The notes: a model not told the origin generated them from the sequence alone. 64,000 nucleotides of DNA from Bacteroidota bacterium (GCA_963169645.1 CAUJCO010000012.1:215807-279806); one strand, 5' to 3'; counted from the first letter of the stretch, positions 34,529 to 44,500 are shown. Made by a program: numbers and translations.

Positions 34529-35848
34529 GTGATAACGGATAAAAAAATAGCTTACCATACCTTAGGTTGTAAACTTAATTTTTCAGAAACTTCTGCCATT
34601 GCCCGCAAAATGCAGGAACGCGGTTTTCATACCGTAGAATTTGACCAATTTTCAGATGTGTATGTAATAAATACTTGTTCTGTAACTGAACAAGCAGATG
34701 CAAAATGCAGAAACATAGTGCGAAAGGTGATGAAAATAAATCCGGATGCATATGTGGTAGTGATAGGTTGCTATGCTCAATTAAAACCGAAAGAGATTGC
34801 CTCTATTAAAGGTGTGGATTTGGTGTTGGGTGCTGCCGAAAAATTTAAGTTGCCGGAAATTATCACGGATTTAACTAAAAATCCGTGTGGGCAAGTTTTA
34901 GCATCAGAAGTATCGAATGCTAATTTCTTTGTAGATGCGTATTCTGTTGGTGACCGAACACGTTCTTTTTTAAAAATTCAAGATGGATGCGATTACAAAT
35001 GTTCGTATTGTACAATTCCATTAGCACGCGGAAAAAGCCGAAGTGATACACCGGATAATATTTTGAAAAATGCACGCGACTTAGCCGAAAAAGGTGTGAA
35101 AGAAATTGTGTTAACTGGCGTAAATACCGGTGATTATGGCAGCGACCGAACAGATAAAGATTTCTATGATATTGTGCAAATGTTAGATGAAGTGGAAGGC
35201 ATCGAGCGTTTTAGAATTTCATCTATTGAACCCAATTTATTGACAGATGAAATTATAGAATTTGTAGCGAAGAGTAAACGATTTATGCCACATTTTCATA
35301 TTCCGTTGCAAAGCGGAAGTAATAAAATTTTGGGTTTAATGCAACGACGCTATCAACGAGAATTGTATAAAGACAGAGTGGAGAAAGTGAAGCAAGAAAT
35401 GCCACATGCATGCATTGGTGTAGATGTTATAGTTGGATTTCCATCGGAAAGTGAAGCTGATTTTTTGGAAACATACAATTTTATTCGCGACTTAGATATT
35501 TCATATATGCATGTGTTTACATATTCGGAACGCCAAAATACCAAAGCGTTAGACATAGAACCGGTAGTGCCAATGCCCGTGCGAAATGAACGCAATTTAA
35601 TGTTGAGAAATTTAAGTGAAAAAAAGAAACAAGCATTTTATGATACGTTCATCGGAACAGAGCGTTTTGCATTAATGGAACAAGAACAACACGGTGATAT
35701 TATGCATGGCTTTACAGATAATTATATCAAAATATCGATACCATACGATGCAGAAATGGTTAACCAAATAGTGCGTGTTCAACTTCAAGAACCCGATTTG
35801 GAAGGTAATTTAACGGCATTGCCTATTGTGTGTGCAGCGTCCAAATAA
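34529..35848 (+). CDS. mtaB: tRNA t6A37 methylthiotransferase MtaB
   Basis: This 439-residue radical-SAM enzyme converts t6A37 to ms2t6A37 in tRNAs reading ANN codons. The N-terminal UPF0004 domain starts at TLGCKLNFSETSAIA and has cysteines in NTCSVTEQADAKCR and GCYAQ. The radical-SAM cluster motif is CDYKCSYCTIPLARG. A C-terminal TRAM region follows. Length and the RSFLKIQDGCDYKCSYC arrangement fit MtaB rather than MiaB or RimO. The start is GTG, 4 nt after a -7 box. The Crp/Fnr gene follows after 16 nt. Confidence 0.94.
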   Translation: MITDKKIAYHTLGCKLNFSETSAIARKMQERGFHTVEFDQFSDVYVINTCSVTEQADAKCRNIVRKVMKINPDAYVVVIGCYAQLKPKEIASIKGVDLVLGAAEKFKLPEIITDLTKNPCGQVLASEVSNANFFVDAYSVGDRTRSFLKIQDGCDYKCSYCTIPLARGKSRSDTPDNILKNARDLAEKGVKEIVLTGVNTGDYGSDRTDKDFYDIVQMLDEVEGIERFRISSIEPNLLTDEIIEFVAKSKRFMPHFHIPLQSGSNKILGLMQRRYQRELYKDRVEKVKQEMPHACIGVDVIVGFPSESEADFLETYNFIRDLDISYMHVFTYSERQNTKALDIEPVVPMPVRNERNLMLRNLSEKKKQAFYDTFIGTERFALMEQEQHGDIMHGFTDNYIKISIPYDAEMVNQIVRVQLQEPDLEGNLTALPIVCAASK

Positions 35849-35864
35849 ATCTTATCTTTAAAAG

Positions 35865-36461
35865 ATGGATATTCAATTGTTGCAAAGAAATATAGAGCGT
35901 TTTATCTCTTTAAATCAAGATGAAATTGATTTTTTAATTTCTAAAGTTGTAATAAAGAAATTACGTAAAAGACAATATTTTTTACAAGCAGGCGAGTGGT
36001 GTCGATATCAAGGGTTTGTAAATAAAGGCTGTTTGCGTACGTATGAAATAGATGAAAAAGGCGCCGAACATGTTGTGTTGTTTACACCCGAAGATTGGTG
36101 GGTAGGCGATTTGTATAGCTTTTATACTACGGAGCCATCTAAACTAAATATTGAAGCAATGGAAGATTGCGAACTTTTTATTTTTGATAAAGATAGCTTG
36201 GAAGAAATTTATACGCACATTCCTAAAATGGAACGTTTTTTTAGGCTGTTAATGCAAAATGCTTTAATTGCACTTTCCAGACGAATGATGTCTTCTATGA
36301 CACAAACAACGTTAGAGCGTTATTGTGATTTTATTCAACGTTATCCCGAAATTGAGCAACGTGTGCCAAATCATCAAATTGCCGCTTACTTAGGTGTCAA
36401 ACCTGAGTCACTCAGCCGAATTCGTAAGCAATATCTGCAATCGGATAAGAAAACATCTTAA
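35865..36461 (+). CDS. Crp/Fnr family transcriptional regulator (second)
   Basis: This 198-residue protein has an N-terminal effector barrel (KRQYFLQAGEWCRYQGFVNK, VLFTPEDWWVGD) and a C-terminal HTH with VPNHQIAAYLGVKPESLSRI. Phosphate-cassette residues of cAMP-binding members are not evident. It resembles the regulators that sit beside single metabolic genes in Bacteroidota. It follows mtaB by 16 nt and precedes yceI by 83 nt; yceI has its own -7 box. Its target is unknown. It is not close in sequence to the regulator at 20555-21151. Confidence 0.87.
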   Translation: MDIQLLQRNIERFISLNQDEIDFLISKVVIKKLRKRQYFLQAGEWCRYQGFVNKGCLRTYEIDEKGAEHVVLFTPEDWWVGDLYSFYTTEPSKLNIEAMEDCELFIFDKDSLEEIYTHIPKMERFFRLLMQNALIALSRRMMSSMTQTTLERYCDFIQRYPEIEQRVPNHQIAAYLGVKPESLSRIRKQYLQSDKKTS

Positions 36462-36516
36462 CCTACATCAATGTTATTTATTAAGATAGGTCATTTTTTC
36501 TTTGTTGTGTGAGACA

Positions 36517-36524
36517 TAATTTTG
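36517..36524 (+). promoter_or_regulatory. -7 promoter box of the yceI gene
   Basis: TAATTTTG fits TAnnTTTG, 20 nt before the ATG, with TTTG (36501-36504) exactly 12 nt upstream. Confidence 0.5.
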
Positions 36525-36544
36525 CATCATAAAAATTAAACAAC

Positions 36545-37138
36545 ATGAAAAAAATATTTTTTATTCCGATTTTTTTGTTGAGTTTTTTTTCAATAAAAGC
36601 TCAAACACCATCAACAGTTTGGAACTTAGATAAGGCACACTCTTCGGTTACTTTTAGTATTGACCACATGGTAGTGTCAGAAGTAGAAGGTAAATTCAAA
36701 GAATTTAGTGCAGATATTAAAGCAGATAAAGTCGACTTCTCTGATGTGAAAGGTACATTTACAGTAGCATTAAAAAGTGTTGATACTGATAATGACAAAA
36801 GAGATGAACACTTAAGAAACGCCGATTTCTTTGATGTAGAGAAATATCCCAACTTAACTTTCGTAATTAAAAAATTTACGAAAGTGAATGGAAAACAATA
36901 CAAAGTTACAGGTGATTTAACGCTACACGGTGTTACTAAAACTGTAACATTAGATGCTAAATTTGGTGGAACTATTAAAGATCCGTATGGTTTAACAAGA
37001 AGTGGTTTTACAGTAAGTGGCGAAATCAATCGTTATGATTTTGGTTTAAAATACAATGCAGCTTTAGAAGCCGGTGGTTTGACAATCGGTAAAAAAGTAA
37101 GCATTAAAGTAAACATGGAACTTACTAAAGCGAAATAA
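36545..37138 (+). CDS. YceI family periplasmic lipid-binding-like protein
   Basis: This 197-residue protein has a signal peptide (cleavage near SIKAQ, about 20) and the YceI lipocalin-like domain. It shows WNLDKAHSSVTFSIDHMVVS, FTVALKSVDTDNDKRDEHLRNADFFDVEKYPNLTF (quoted from about 80-115 in pieces), GDLTLHGVTKTVTLDAKF and GLKYNAALEAGGLTIGKKV. YceI proteins bind isoprenoid-like lipids in a periplasmic barrel, and their role is unclear. A strong convergent terminator separates it from the beta-lactamase gene. Confidence 0.93.
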   Translation: MKKIFFIPIFLLSFFSIKAQTPSTVWNLDKAHSSVTFSIDHMVVSEVEGKFKEFSADIKADKVDFSDVKGTFTVALKSVDTDNDKRDEHLRNADFFDVEKYPNLTFVIKKFTKVNGKQYKVTGDLTLHGVTKTVTLDAKFGGTIKDPYGLTRSGFTVSGEINRYDFGLKYNAALEAGGLTIGKKVSIKVNMELTKAK

Positions 37139-37161
37139 ATTTTTTCATAATTTTATAGTTG

Positions 37162-37188
37162 TTGGTCGCAACCGTAGGTTGCGACCAA
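37162..37188. terminator. Bidirectional terminator between yceI and the beta-lactamase gene
   Basis: A perfect 12-bp stem, TTGGTCGCAACC (37162-37173) with GGTTGCGACCAA (37177-37188), has a 3-nt loop and A/T-rich flanks on both sides. It lies between convergent genes. Confidence 0.85.
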
Positions 37189-37194
37189 TTTATT

Positions 37195-38091
37195 TTATGG
37201 ATGATAATACGCATCAAAAAGTGCTTTGGAGATAGCGGCAATAGTTTCTTCCAACACAGTAAAATCAGCATAAGCATCGTTCACAAAAATTGCCAATACC
37301 AAGTGTTTTCCATTTGGCAATGTTATTATGCCTACATCATTCACGGCAGATGTCATGCCGGCTTCATTGGTGCCCGAACTTCCGGTTTTATGTGCTACAA
37401 CAGCATTCGATGGCATATATTTTTTTATTCTATTTTTTCCGGTTGTTGTTTCTGTCATGATTTTATTTAAAAATGCTGTATTAGTTGGTGATAACACATT
37501 TCCATCATAAAATTTCTGCAACAACGCTACCATCGCATTCGGTGAACACACATTGCTGTATTGGTTTTTCCATTTCTTGTGCATGCCGGCTTCGTTGTAT
37601 TTCATGGCAAAATCATCTATGCCCATTTTTCGAATATAGTTTTGTACTACTTTCGGTTTTCCTAAATGATGTAACAATACATCGCAGGCAATATTATCAC
37701 TTTGTGATACCATATATTTTAATAAATTTTCAAAAGTAATATTCACATTTCCATCCGGAAATGAATCCCGCATTGGACTCCAAGTATCTTTTATCATTTC
37801 TTTTGGAGTGATGTGTATCTTATGTAATAATGAAAATTCTTGTTTATCTATTTTGTTTAATATCGCTAAGGCAATCGGAAATTTAAATACGCTTTGCATC
37901 ACACACATTTCATCGCCATAAAAAGAAAATGAAATTGAATCTTCAGGTACTCGTGCTGCTATGCTTACTTTTCCTTTAGCTTGTTTGGCTATTTCTTGAA
38001 TTTGATTATAAAGCGAATCTTGTTTAGAATATACGGTTGATTGCAGTAATATCAAAATAAATAAACTGATAATATTAACTATTTTAGGCAT
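37195..38091 (-). CDS. Class A beta-lactamase (subclass A2-like)
   Basis: This 298-residue protein has a signal peptide (cleavage near VYSKQ, about 22) and all class A motifs: Ser67-x-x-Lys70 in MQSVFKFPIA, SDN (131-133), a glutamate in NEAGMH (about 167) and KTG (235-237). The EAGMHKKWKNQYSN segment after the glutamate is the pattern of the CfxA/PER/VEB/CBLA group found in Bacteroidota. It should hydrolyse beta-lactams in the periplasm; spectrum cannot be told. It is a single-gene unit with a TAACTTTG -7 box 17 nt upstream. Nothing nearby suggests a mobile element, so it is likely intrinsic. Confidence 0.92.
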   Translation of the reverse strand: MPKIVNIISLFILILLQSTVYSKQDSLYNQIQEIAKQAKGKVSIAARVPEDSISFSFYGDEMCVMQSVFKFPIALAILNKIDKQEFSLLHKIHITPKEMIKDTWSPMRDSFPDGNVNITFENLLKYMVSQSDNIACDVLLHHLGKPKVVQNYIRKMGIDDFAMKYNEAGMHKKWKNQYSNVCSPNAMVALLQKFYDGNVLSPTNTAFLNKIMTETTTGKNRIKKYMPSNAVVAHKTGSSGTNEAGMTSAVNDVGIITLPNGKHLVLAIFVNDAYADFTVLEETIAAISKALFDAYYHP

Positions 38092-38108
38092 AAATTTTGT
38101 TTGTGTTT

Positions 38109-38116
38109 CAAAGTTA
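38109..38116 (-). promoter_or_regulatory. -7 promoter box of the beta-lactamase gene
   Basis: TAACTTTG on the minus strand, 17 nt upstream of the start codon. No clear -33 element. Confidence 0.45.
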
Positions 38117-38165
38117 GAATCATTTTTCTATCTTGTATTATATTTCATCTTTTAAACGAATAATT

Positions 38166-38858
38166 ATGAAAAAGTTTTTGTTTCCCTTTTGCTTGTTGAT
38201 GGTAATTATTTTAGGTGTAATGACAGTAAAAGGTGGTGATACAAATAAGAACAAACCGATTGCACCTGTAAAAGATAAAAATGCAGAAAAACGCAAAATA
38301 GATTCTTTAGCGTACGTAAATTTTTCAATAGATAGTAAAGATCATACATTTCAAAATACACCAAACGAAGTATTGTTGAGCAATGGTATGAAAATAAAGT
38401 TCTTGAAACTCAATCGATTTCCAATTCCAAGAGGTGTGAATGTGCAGATTCCCGATGAAATTTCGCAACGTTTTGCTTATGAATTAGCAGAAGTTGAAAT
38501 TGTTGCTACGAATACGACGAATCAAATCATTCAATTAGGACAAACTGCATCAGAAGCGTTATTTGTATCGTTTAAAATGTTTGGCGAAGAAACAGGTGCT
38601 AAAACCTATGTTTCTCAGTATCCATTATCTTATGGAGCCATTTATTCTATGATGGAACCTAAACAAACAGACAAAGTATCACCGGCTTATTTGCAAACTA
38701 CAGCATTGGTGAACAATGCCTACAAACCTAATGAAACCAAAACGTGTAAAGGTTATATTATTTGTTTGGCTAAAGCAGCAAAAAAAATTGATAAGATTAT
38801 AGTACAAACACAAGAATTTGGCACTAATAAAACATATGCTTGTCCGGCTAATTTATAA
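38166..38858 (+). CDS. Hypothetical secreted protein
   Basis: I do not recognise this protein. The open frame begins at 38133, but the ATG at 38166 gives a clean signal sequence (MKKFLFPFCLLMVIILGVMT) and 230 residues. A Lys/Asn-rich linker precedes a beta-rich domain with VEIVATNTTNQIIQLGQTASEALF and KPNETKTCKGYIICLAKAAK. The latter resembles the pattern of extracellular immunoglobulin-like domains that compare stated and unstated protein interactions, but I cannot name it. It is followed by mdh. Confidence 0.65.
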   Translation: MKKFLFPFCLLMVIILGVMTVKGGDTNKNKPIAPVKDKNAEKRKIDSLAYVNFSIDSKDHTFQNTPNEVLLSNGMKIKFLKLNRFPIPRGVNVQIPDEISQRFAYELAEVEIVATNTTNQIIQLGQTASEALFVSFKMFGEETGAKTYVSQYPLSYGAIYSMMEPKQTDKVSPAYLQTTALVNNAYKPNETKTCKGYIICLAKAAKKIDKIIVQTQEFGTNKTYACPANL

Positions 38859-38976
38859 AATAGTATGCGCCAACTTTTGTTGCTAAATGGCATCATAATT
38901 TGCATTCTTATTGTGGATTTCTGTTATATAACCTAAAATTCTCATTATTTTATCGTACACCTTGCCGACAAAGTGT

Positions 38977-38984
38977 TATCTTTG
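38977..38984 (+). promoter_or_regulatory. -7 promoter box of mdh
   Basis: TATCTTTG fits the consensus, 37 nt before the ATG. A TTG (38962-38964) lies exactly 12 nt upstream. Confidence 0.52.
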
Positions 38985-39021
38985 CACCGATTTTTAACAT
39001 TTTTAATCTAAAATACATAAG

Positions 39022-39957
39022 ATGAAAGTTACTGTTGTTGGTGCAGGTGCAGTGGGTGCTACCGTTGCAGATAATATTGCACGCAAAGAAATATGCCACG
39101 AAGTGGTATTATTAGACATTAAAGAAGGTGTTGCAGAAGGTAAATCAATGGACATGATGCAAACAGCCGCTTTATTAGGTTTTGATACAAAAATTAGTGG
39201 TTCTACTAATGATTATGCTAAAACTGCGAACAGCGATGTTGTAGTTATTACTTCAGGTTTGCCACGTAAACCGGGCATGACACGCGAAGAGTTAATTGGC
39301 GTGAATGCAGGTATTGTAAAAGGTGTTGCTGAAAATATCCTTAAGTATTCACCTAATACAATTTTCGTTATCATTTCTAATCCGATGGATACAATGACTT
39401 ATTTGGCATTGAAATCTACCGGCATTGCAAAAAATAGAATCATCGGAATGGGCGGTGCTTTAGATAGCTCTCGTTTCAGATATTATTTGGCACAAGCATT
39501 GGGTTGTTCTCCATCTCAATTAAATGCAGATGTTATCGGTGGTCATGGCGATACTACTATGATTCCTTTAACTCGTTTAGCTACTTTAGGTTCTACACCG
39601 GTTACTCAATTATTAGATGCAGAAACTTTACAAAAAGTAGCTGCTGATACGATGGTTGGTGGTGCTACTTTAACTAAATTAATTGGTACTTCAGCTTGGT
39701 ACGCACCGGGTGCTGCCGGAATGGAAATCGTAGAGTCTATTTTACGCGATGAGAAAAAAGTAATTACTTCTTGCGTGTATTTAGAAGGCGAATACGGTCA
39801 AACAGATATCTGTTTAGGTGTTCCTGTAGTAATCGGTAAAAATGGTTGGGAAAAAATCATCGATTATAAATTAAATGAAGAAGAACAAGCAGCATTCAAC
39901 AAAAGTGCAGACGCTGTTCGTGCTATGAATGATGTATTAAAAACATTGTCTCTGTAA
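39022..39957 (+). CDS. mdh: Malate dehydrogenase
   Basis: This 311-residue enzyme interconverts malate and oxaloacetate with NAD. It has the glycine-rich VVGAGAVGATVADNI, VVITSGLPRKPGMTREELIGVNA with substrate-binding arginines, SNPMDTMTYLALKSTG, and the catalytic histidine in VIGGHGDTTMIPLTR. The LDH-like MDH type (GGHGDTMVP signature) is usual for Bacteroidota. A strong bidirectional terminator follows. With the malic enzyme at 51850-53058 it links the TCA cycle to pyruvate. Confidence 0.96.
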   Translation: MKVTVVGAGAVGATVADNIARKEICHEVVLLDIKEGVAEGKSMDMMQTAALLGFDTKISGSTNDYAKTANSDVVVITSGLPRKPGMTREELIGVNAGIVKGVAENILKYSPNTIFVIISNPMDTMTYLALKSTGIAKNRIIGMGGALDSSRFRYYLAQALGCSPSQLNADVIGGHGDTTMIPLTRLATLGSTPVTQLLDAETLQKVAADTMVGGATLTKLIGTSAWYAPGAAGMEIVESILRDEKKVITSCVYLEGEYGQTDICLGVPVVIGKNGWEKIIDYKLNEEEQAAFNKSADAVRAMNDVLKTLSL

Positions 39958-39973
39958 GCCACTTCACTTTAAT

Positions 39974-40006
39974 AAAAAAAAAGCAGCCGTAAGGCTGCTT
40001 TTTTTA
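39974..40006. terminator. Bidirectional terminator after mdh
   Basis: AAGCAGCC (39981-39988) pairs with GGCTGCTT (39993-40000) around a GTAA tetraloop, flanked by an A-run and a T-run. It serves mdh and the convergent DinB gene. Confidence 0.9.
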
Positions 40007-40008
40007 TT

Positions 40009-40524
40009 CTATTTTTTGATGGTTTCAAAATGATGTCGATTGTGATACACAGTAAAAAACATCAGCTCACGCACACTTAAAACACCTAATATTGGATGCG
40101 AAATAAATGCATTGTCTAAATCGCTGTCAGACCATTTATCTAAATTAGAAAGTAAACTTTTGAATGAGTTTTTCCAATTTCTTTCTAAAATACTACGAAT
40201 TGGAACTATGCTCAGTTTAGGTGTAAACGGCATTGGTGCTTTTGCTCCTGAATTTAATTTAAGTTGATATTTCCAAACCACTTCATCGTAATTCCAAGCA
40301 TTTCGAGTTGGTTTTTTGTAAAGTGTATTCAAAGCAAAAACAGGCATTCTTAACCCAATAGTTGTGATACTATTAGATAAAGTTAAATGATCTATATTTT
40401 GAGCAATGCTCCATTTTCCATTTTTACTTTTTTTGAAAGATGAACTATCTACATTTTTTAAATAAGTATTGATATCATCAAAAATAAGTTGCAATGCTAT
40501 TTTAATATCTTCTTTTGTTTTCAT
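40009..40524 (-). CDS. DinB family protein
   Basis: This 171-residue four-helix protein fits the DinB/YfiT superfamily. The metal-binding histidines are in WSIAQNIDHLTLSNS and in FFTVYHNRHHFETI near the C-terminus. Members include thiol-dependent transferases and proteins of unknown function, so no activity is assigned. It is monocistronic and divergent from priA. Confidence 0.85.
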   Translation of the reverse strand: MKTKEDIKIALQLIFDDINTYLKNVDSSSFKKSKNGKWSIAQNIDHLTLSNSITTIGLRMPVFALNTLYKKPTRNAWNYDEVVWKYQLKLNSGAKAPMPFTPKLSIVPIRSILERNWKNSFKSLLSNLDKWSDSDLDNAFISHPILGVLSVRELMFFTVYHNRHHFETIKK

Positions 40525-40583
40525 TTTTAGTATTATTGTAATGCTTTCTAAAGATAAAGACTTAAGCCCATTTTTTTATAATA

Positions 40584-43049
40584 ATGGAATCTAATTCTTC
40601 AAATACGATGTTTATAGAAGTGGTTTTGCCATTGGCACTACCAAAATTATATACGTATGCAGTTCCTAAAACTTGGCTGCAGGATATCCAAATTGGCAAA
40701 AGGGTAGAAGTGCAGTTTGGAAAACAGAAATTATATACAGCCATTATTTTTTCCATTTCAGCGTTAGCACCTACCGATTATGTTCCGAAAGAAATATTGT
40801 CTATTGTTGATGAACAACCTATTTTAACAATACAGCAATTACAGTTTTGGCAATGGATTGCCAACTATTATATGTGTACACTGGGCGAAGTGATGCAAGC
40901 AGCATTACCGGCTTTTTTCAAGTTAGAATCGGAAACATATTTTGTAAAAAATCCTCATTCAGAGATCGATATTTTGACACTTCCGGATGACGAATATTTG
41001 ATTGCAGAAGCTTTAAATCATCAATCAGAAATTAGTGTAAAAGATGTTTGTGCCATTTTGCAACGCAAAACAATCAGCAAATGCATTAAAAATTTATTGG
41101 ATAGAAAAGTTATCTATATAAAAGAAACTTTACACGAAAAATACACTCCAAAATTTGAAACTTTTGTAACGTTAAACGCAACGTATCTTTCCGATAAATC
41201 AGCCATAAAAAAAGCGTTCGACTTGGTAGCTAAATCAGCCAAACAAGAAGCTTTGTTATTAGCATTTTTAGAATTATCAAAACAAGATAAATCAGTGAAA
41301 CGCTCAGATTTGCTGAAGAAGGCAGCTGTTAGTAGCGACGTGCTGAAGGCTTTAGTGAAGAAAGATGTTTTCGAATTAGAAGATAAGCTAGTTAATAGAA
41401 TTGCGGATACGGAAATCGAACAATTAGTGCATTATCAGTTAAGTGAGGAACAAGAATCAGCCTTGCAAAAAATCAAATCAGATTTTGAAACAAAAGAAGT
41501 TTGCTTGTTGCATGGTGTTACATCAAGCGGTAAAACATTGCTCTATATTCAACTCATAAAAGAACAGATAGCACAAGGAAAACAAGTGTTGTTTTTATTG
41601 CCGGAAATAGCACTCACCACTCAATTAGTACAACGTTTAGAACGTATTTTGGGTAAAATTGCGGTTTATCATTCTAAATTCAATAATGCAGAAAGAGTTG
41701 AAATATGGAATGCCGTTTTAAAAAATGAAGTGCAAGTAGTATTGGGTGCAAGGTCTGCTGTTTTCTTACCGTTTCAATCATTAGGATTGGTTATTATTGA
41801 TGAAGAACACGATGCATCGTTTAAACAATATGATCCGGCACCAAGATATCAATGCAGAGATGCGGCAATTTATTTAGCTACCCAATTCAAATCAAAAGTA
41901 ATTTTAGGCTCTGCTACACCAAGTATGGAAAGTTATGCTAATGCTATAAGTGGAAAATATGGATGGTTGCAACTGAAACAGCGTTTTGGTGACGTGCAAA
42001 TGCCGGAAACTACATTTGTGAGTTTGACAGATGCACATAAGAAAAAAGAAATTGTAAGTGGTGTTACTTTTTATTTAAGAGATGAAATTCAACTTGCATT
42101 AGATAGGAAAGAACAAGTTATTTTATTTCAGAATAGACGCGGTTACGCTCCTTACATTGCTTGTGGTAATTGCAATTGGATTCCACAATGCAAAAACTGC
42201 GACGTAAGCTTGACCTATCATAAATATTCCAATGATTTGCGTTGTCATTATTGTGGTAGCACGCAAACATTGGTACATAAATGTGGTGCTTGCGGCACAT
42301 CGGATTTACAACAAAAAGGCTTAGGCACTGAACGGATTGAAGAAGATTTAAAAACATTGTTTCCATCTGCAAACATTGGCAGAATGGATTACGATACCGT
42401 GAAAAGCAAATATGGTCATCAAAAAATTATCGAAGCGTTTGAAAATGGTGAATACGATATTTTAGTAGGTACACAAATGGTTACGAAAGGGCTGGATTTT
42501 ACCAATGTGCAATTAGTTGGTGTTTTGAATGCGGATGCTTTGTTAGCGTATCCGGATTTCCGGGCTACGGAAAGAGCATATCAATTATTAGTGCAAGTGA
42601 GTGGTAGAGCCGGAAGAAGAGCCACACGAGGGAAAGTAATTATCCAAATCGGAAATGTCAATCATGAATTGGTAAATATGTTATTGGAAAAAACATACAC
42701 CGATTTTTTTGAGCAACAAATTTTAGAACGCAAACAGTTTAATTATCCGCCGTTTTCAAGGTTGATACGATTAACGTTTAAACACAAAGATTTTAAGGCA
42801 ACACAAGATGCTGTGCAAAAAGTTGCCGAGTATTTACAAGCAAAATATGCTGGTTGGGTAATTGGTCCAAATGTGCCCATAATTCAGAAAATAAATAATT
42901 ATTATTTAAGAGAATTGCTGATTAAAATTCCTAAAAATTATAACGCGTTAAATCGTATTAAAATGGATATTCAAGAAGCAATAAATGCTTTGTATCAGTT
43001 CCAATCTTTTAAGCAAATACGTGTTGTAATTGATGTAGATTGTTATTGA
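40584..43049 (+). CDS. priA: Primosomal protein N' (PriA replication-restart helicase)
   Basis: This 821-residue 3'-5' DNA helicase restarts stalled forks. The N-terminal DNA-binding domain starts FIEVVLPLALPKLYTYAVP. The helicase core has Walker A LLHGVTSSGKTLLY, Walker B VIIDEEHDAS, GSATPSMES, and motif V/VI VGTQMVTKGLDF and QVSGRAGR. Between helicase lobes is the zinc-binding region with eight cysteines (CGNCNWIPQCKNC ... CHYCG ... CGACG). The length is typical. The ATG at 40608 would match some homologues as start; I retain 40584. Confidence 0.96.
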   Translation: MESNSSNTMFIEVVLPLALPKLYTYAVPKTWLQDIQIGKRVEVQFGKQKLYTAIIFSISALAPTDYVPKEILSIVDEQPILTIQQLQFWQWIANYYMCTLGEVMQAALPAFFKLESETYFVKNPHSEIDILTLPDDEYLIAEALNHQSEISVKDVCAILQRKTISKCIKNLLDRKVIYIKETLHEKYTPKFETFVTLNATYLSDKSAIKKAFDLVAKSAKQEALLLAFLELSKQDKSVKRSDLLKKAAVSSDVLKALVKKDVFELEDKLVNRIADTEIEQLVHYQLSEEQESALQKIKSDFETKEVCLLHGVTSSGKTLLYIQLIKEQIAQGKQVLFLLPEIALTTQLVQRLERILGKIAVYHSKFNNAERVEIWNAVLKNEVQVVLGARSAVFLPFQSLGLVIIDEEHDASFKQYDPAPRYQCRDAAIYLATQFKSKVILGSATPSMESYANAISGKYGWLQLKQRFGDVQMPETTFVSLTDAHKKKEIVSGVTFYLRDEIQLALDRKEQVILFQNRRGYAPYIACGNCNWIPQCKNCDVSLTYHKYSNDLRCHYCGSTQTLVHKCGACGTSDLQQKGLGTERIEEDLKTLFPSANIGRMDYDTVKSKYGHQKIIEAFENGEYDILVGTQMVTKGLDFTNVQLVGVLNADALLAYPDFRATERAYQLLVQVSGRAGRRATRGKVIIQIGNVNHELVNMLLEKTYTDFFEQQILERKQFNYPPFSRLIRLTFKHKDFKATQDAVQKVAEYLQAKYAGWVIGPNVPIIQKINNYYLRELLIKIPKNYNALNRIKMDIQEAINALYQFQSFKQIRVVIDVDCY

Positions 43050-43071
43050 GTTTCTTTTTTTAAAAAATAGC

Positions 43072-44451
43072 TTATTTCCCTTTTCCTTTCCATAATGTAA
43101 TCACCGTATATAACAGGATTTTGATGTCCATTAAAACGGAAATATTTTCAATATATAATAAATCGTACCGCATACGTTGTAGCATTTCCGCTATGTTGGA
43201 TGCATAGCCAAATTTCACCATACCTAATGAAGTAATTCCGGGTGGCACTCTGTGTAAAAGTTGATATTGTGGCGCTATTTGTATTATCTTTTGTATGTAA
43301 TATGCTCGTTCCGGACGCGGCCCCACCAAACTCATATCACCTTTCAAAACATTCCAAAGTTGCGGCAATTCGTCTATTCTGTATTTACGCATCACTTTCC
43401 CAAAACTTGTTATGCGTGGGTCATTTTCTGATGATAACATAGGGTTTCCATCTTCGGCATTTTCTATCATTGAACGAAACTTGATAATGGAAAACGTTTT
43501 GCCGTTTAAGCCAATTCTTTCTTGCCTAAAAAAAATACTACCTTTTGTTGTTCGTTTTATTTTATAGGCAATAAATGCAAAAAACGGCAACAAAAAAATC
43601 AAACCACAAAACGACAAAAAGATATCAACGCATCTTTTGCTATGCTTTTCCCAAGGTGTCATTAACGCTGTAGGAATTTCTATTAATTGTGTGCCGAATA
43701 CACTTTGTGTTTTAAATTTTCCGGATAATACATCTAATTCATCCGGTAATAATTGTACGGTTTTTTCTTTATTTAAAAAATAAACAATCCAAGCATCTAT
43801 TGAAATACCAAGTTGATTGGGAAGTGCTAAAATAACATCACTATAATGTTCTGTCTGGATGTTATAGTTTTCGATGTTTTTGACGTCGTTTGTTACTTCT
43901 ATTTTTTGAACAATGTTGTACGGAAGTTTTACGGTAGATGCATGGAGTTCTTGTTCAATTTGTTTACAAGTAGCCACCGTTCCAATTAATATAGTTGGGA
44001 TAGATAAGTTTCCTGCTATTAGTTGATTTTTTATGTAATGCAATACCATATATCTACCAAAAATGGTAAACACACATTGCATGCCAAAAAACACAAAAAA
44101 GAGCTGGTAATAATCGCTATATGCTTTGATGATATCATCTAACATTAAAGTGAAAAACAACAAAATACTTCCAAAAAATGTGTGTGCAATAGTTTTATAA
44201 ATTTCTAATAACCTGGATTTTTTTAATAAGTTGTTATAACTATTTGCTAGATAATAAAATAAAATCCAAAATATGGGAACAAACAACAAGCCGATATATA
44301 ATCGTTCACTTTGAAAAATCTCGCGAAAAGAATATGGATTGGTTTCTATGAAATGTTTTCTGAAAACAAAAAAACAAAACCAAGTTAGCAATGCTGTACA
44401 ATAATCAGCAATAACATAAAGATGTATTCTTTTTTCAATGAATTTTGACAC
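43072..44451 (-). CDS. Polyprenyl glycosylphosphotransferase (sugar transferase)
   Basis: This 459-residue protein has four N-terminal transmembrane helices (to about 150), a Rossmann-like region (about 155-245), a fifth membrane segment (about 275-295) and the C-terminal bacterial sugar-transferase domain. The domain shows [49 protein letters not shown] and the DE pair. Such WcaJ/ExoY-type enzymes attach the first sugar phosphate to undecaprenyl phosphate for exopolysaccharide. The start is GTG, 4 nt after a -7 box on the minus strand. It is convergent with priA. Confidence 0.92.
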   Translation of the reverse strand: MSKFIEKRIHLYVIADYCTALLTWFCFFVFRKHFIETNPYSFREIFQSERLYIGLLFVPIFWILFYYLANSYNNLLKKSRLLEIYKTIAHTFFGSILLFFTLMLDDIIKAYSDYYQLFFVFFGMQCVFTIFGRYMVLHYIKNQLIAGNLSIPTILIGTVATCKQIEQELHASTVKLPYNIVQKIEVTNDVKNIENYNIQTEHYSDVILALPNQLGISIDAWIVYFLNKEKTVQLLPDELDVLSGKFKTQSVFGTQLIEIPTALMTPWEKHSKRCVDIFLSFCGLIFLLPFFAFIAYKIKRTTKGSIFFRQERIGLNGKTFSIIKFRSMIENAEDGNPMLSSENDPRITSFGKVMRKYRIDELPQLWNVLKGDMSLVGPRPERAYYIQKIIQIAPQYQLLHRVPPGITSLGMVKFGYASNIAEMLQRMRYDLLYIENISVLMDIKILLYTVITLWKGKGK

Positions 44452-44455
44452 TAAT

Positions 44456-44463
44456 CAAAAATA
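44456..44463 (-). promoter_or_regulatory. -7 promoter box of the sugar-transferase gene (leaderless start)
   Basis: TATTTTTG on the minus strand (44463-44456) ends 4 nt before the GTG at 44451, the same arrangement as at mtaB. Confidence 0.52.
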
Positions 44464-44500
44464 CAAATTTTGCTTAAGTTGTAGATGTACTTTGAGAGAA

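Noticed and set aside
36501..36524. Sigma-54 type -24/-12 promoter as explanation for TTG at 12 nt upstream of the -7 box
   Set aside because: No GG/GC pair at the sigma-54 spacing in this or the other four cases; sigma-54 is not expected to use TAnnTTTG.
37195..38091. Beta-lactamase gene as a mobile resistance cassette
   Set aside because: No insertion sequence, integrase, repeat or base-composition shift is visible around it; it sits between ordinary genes with normal terminators and promoter.
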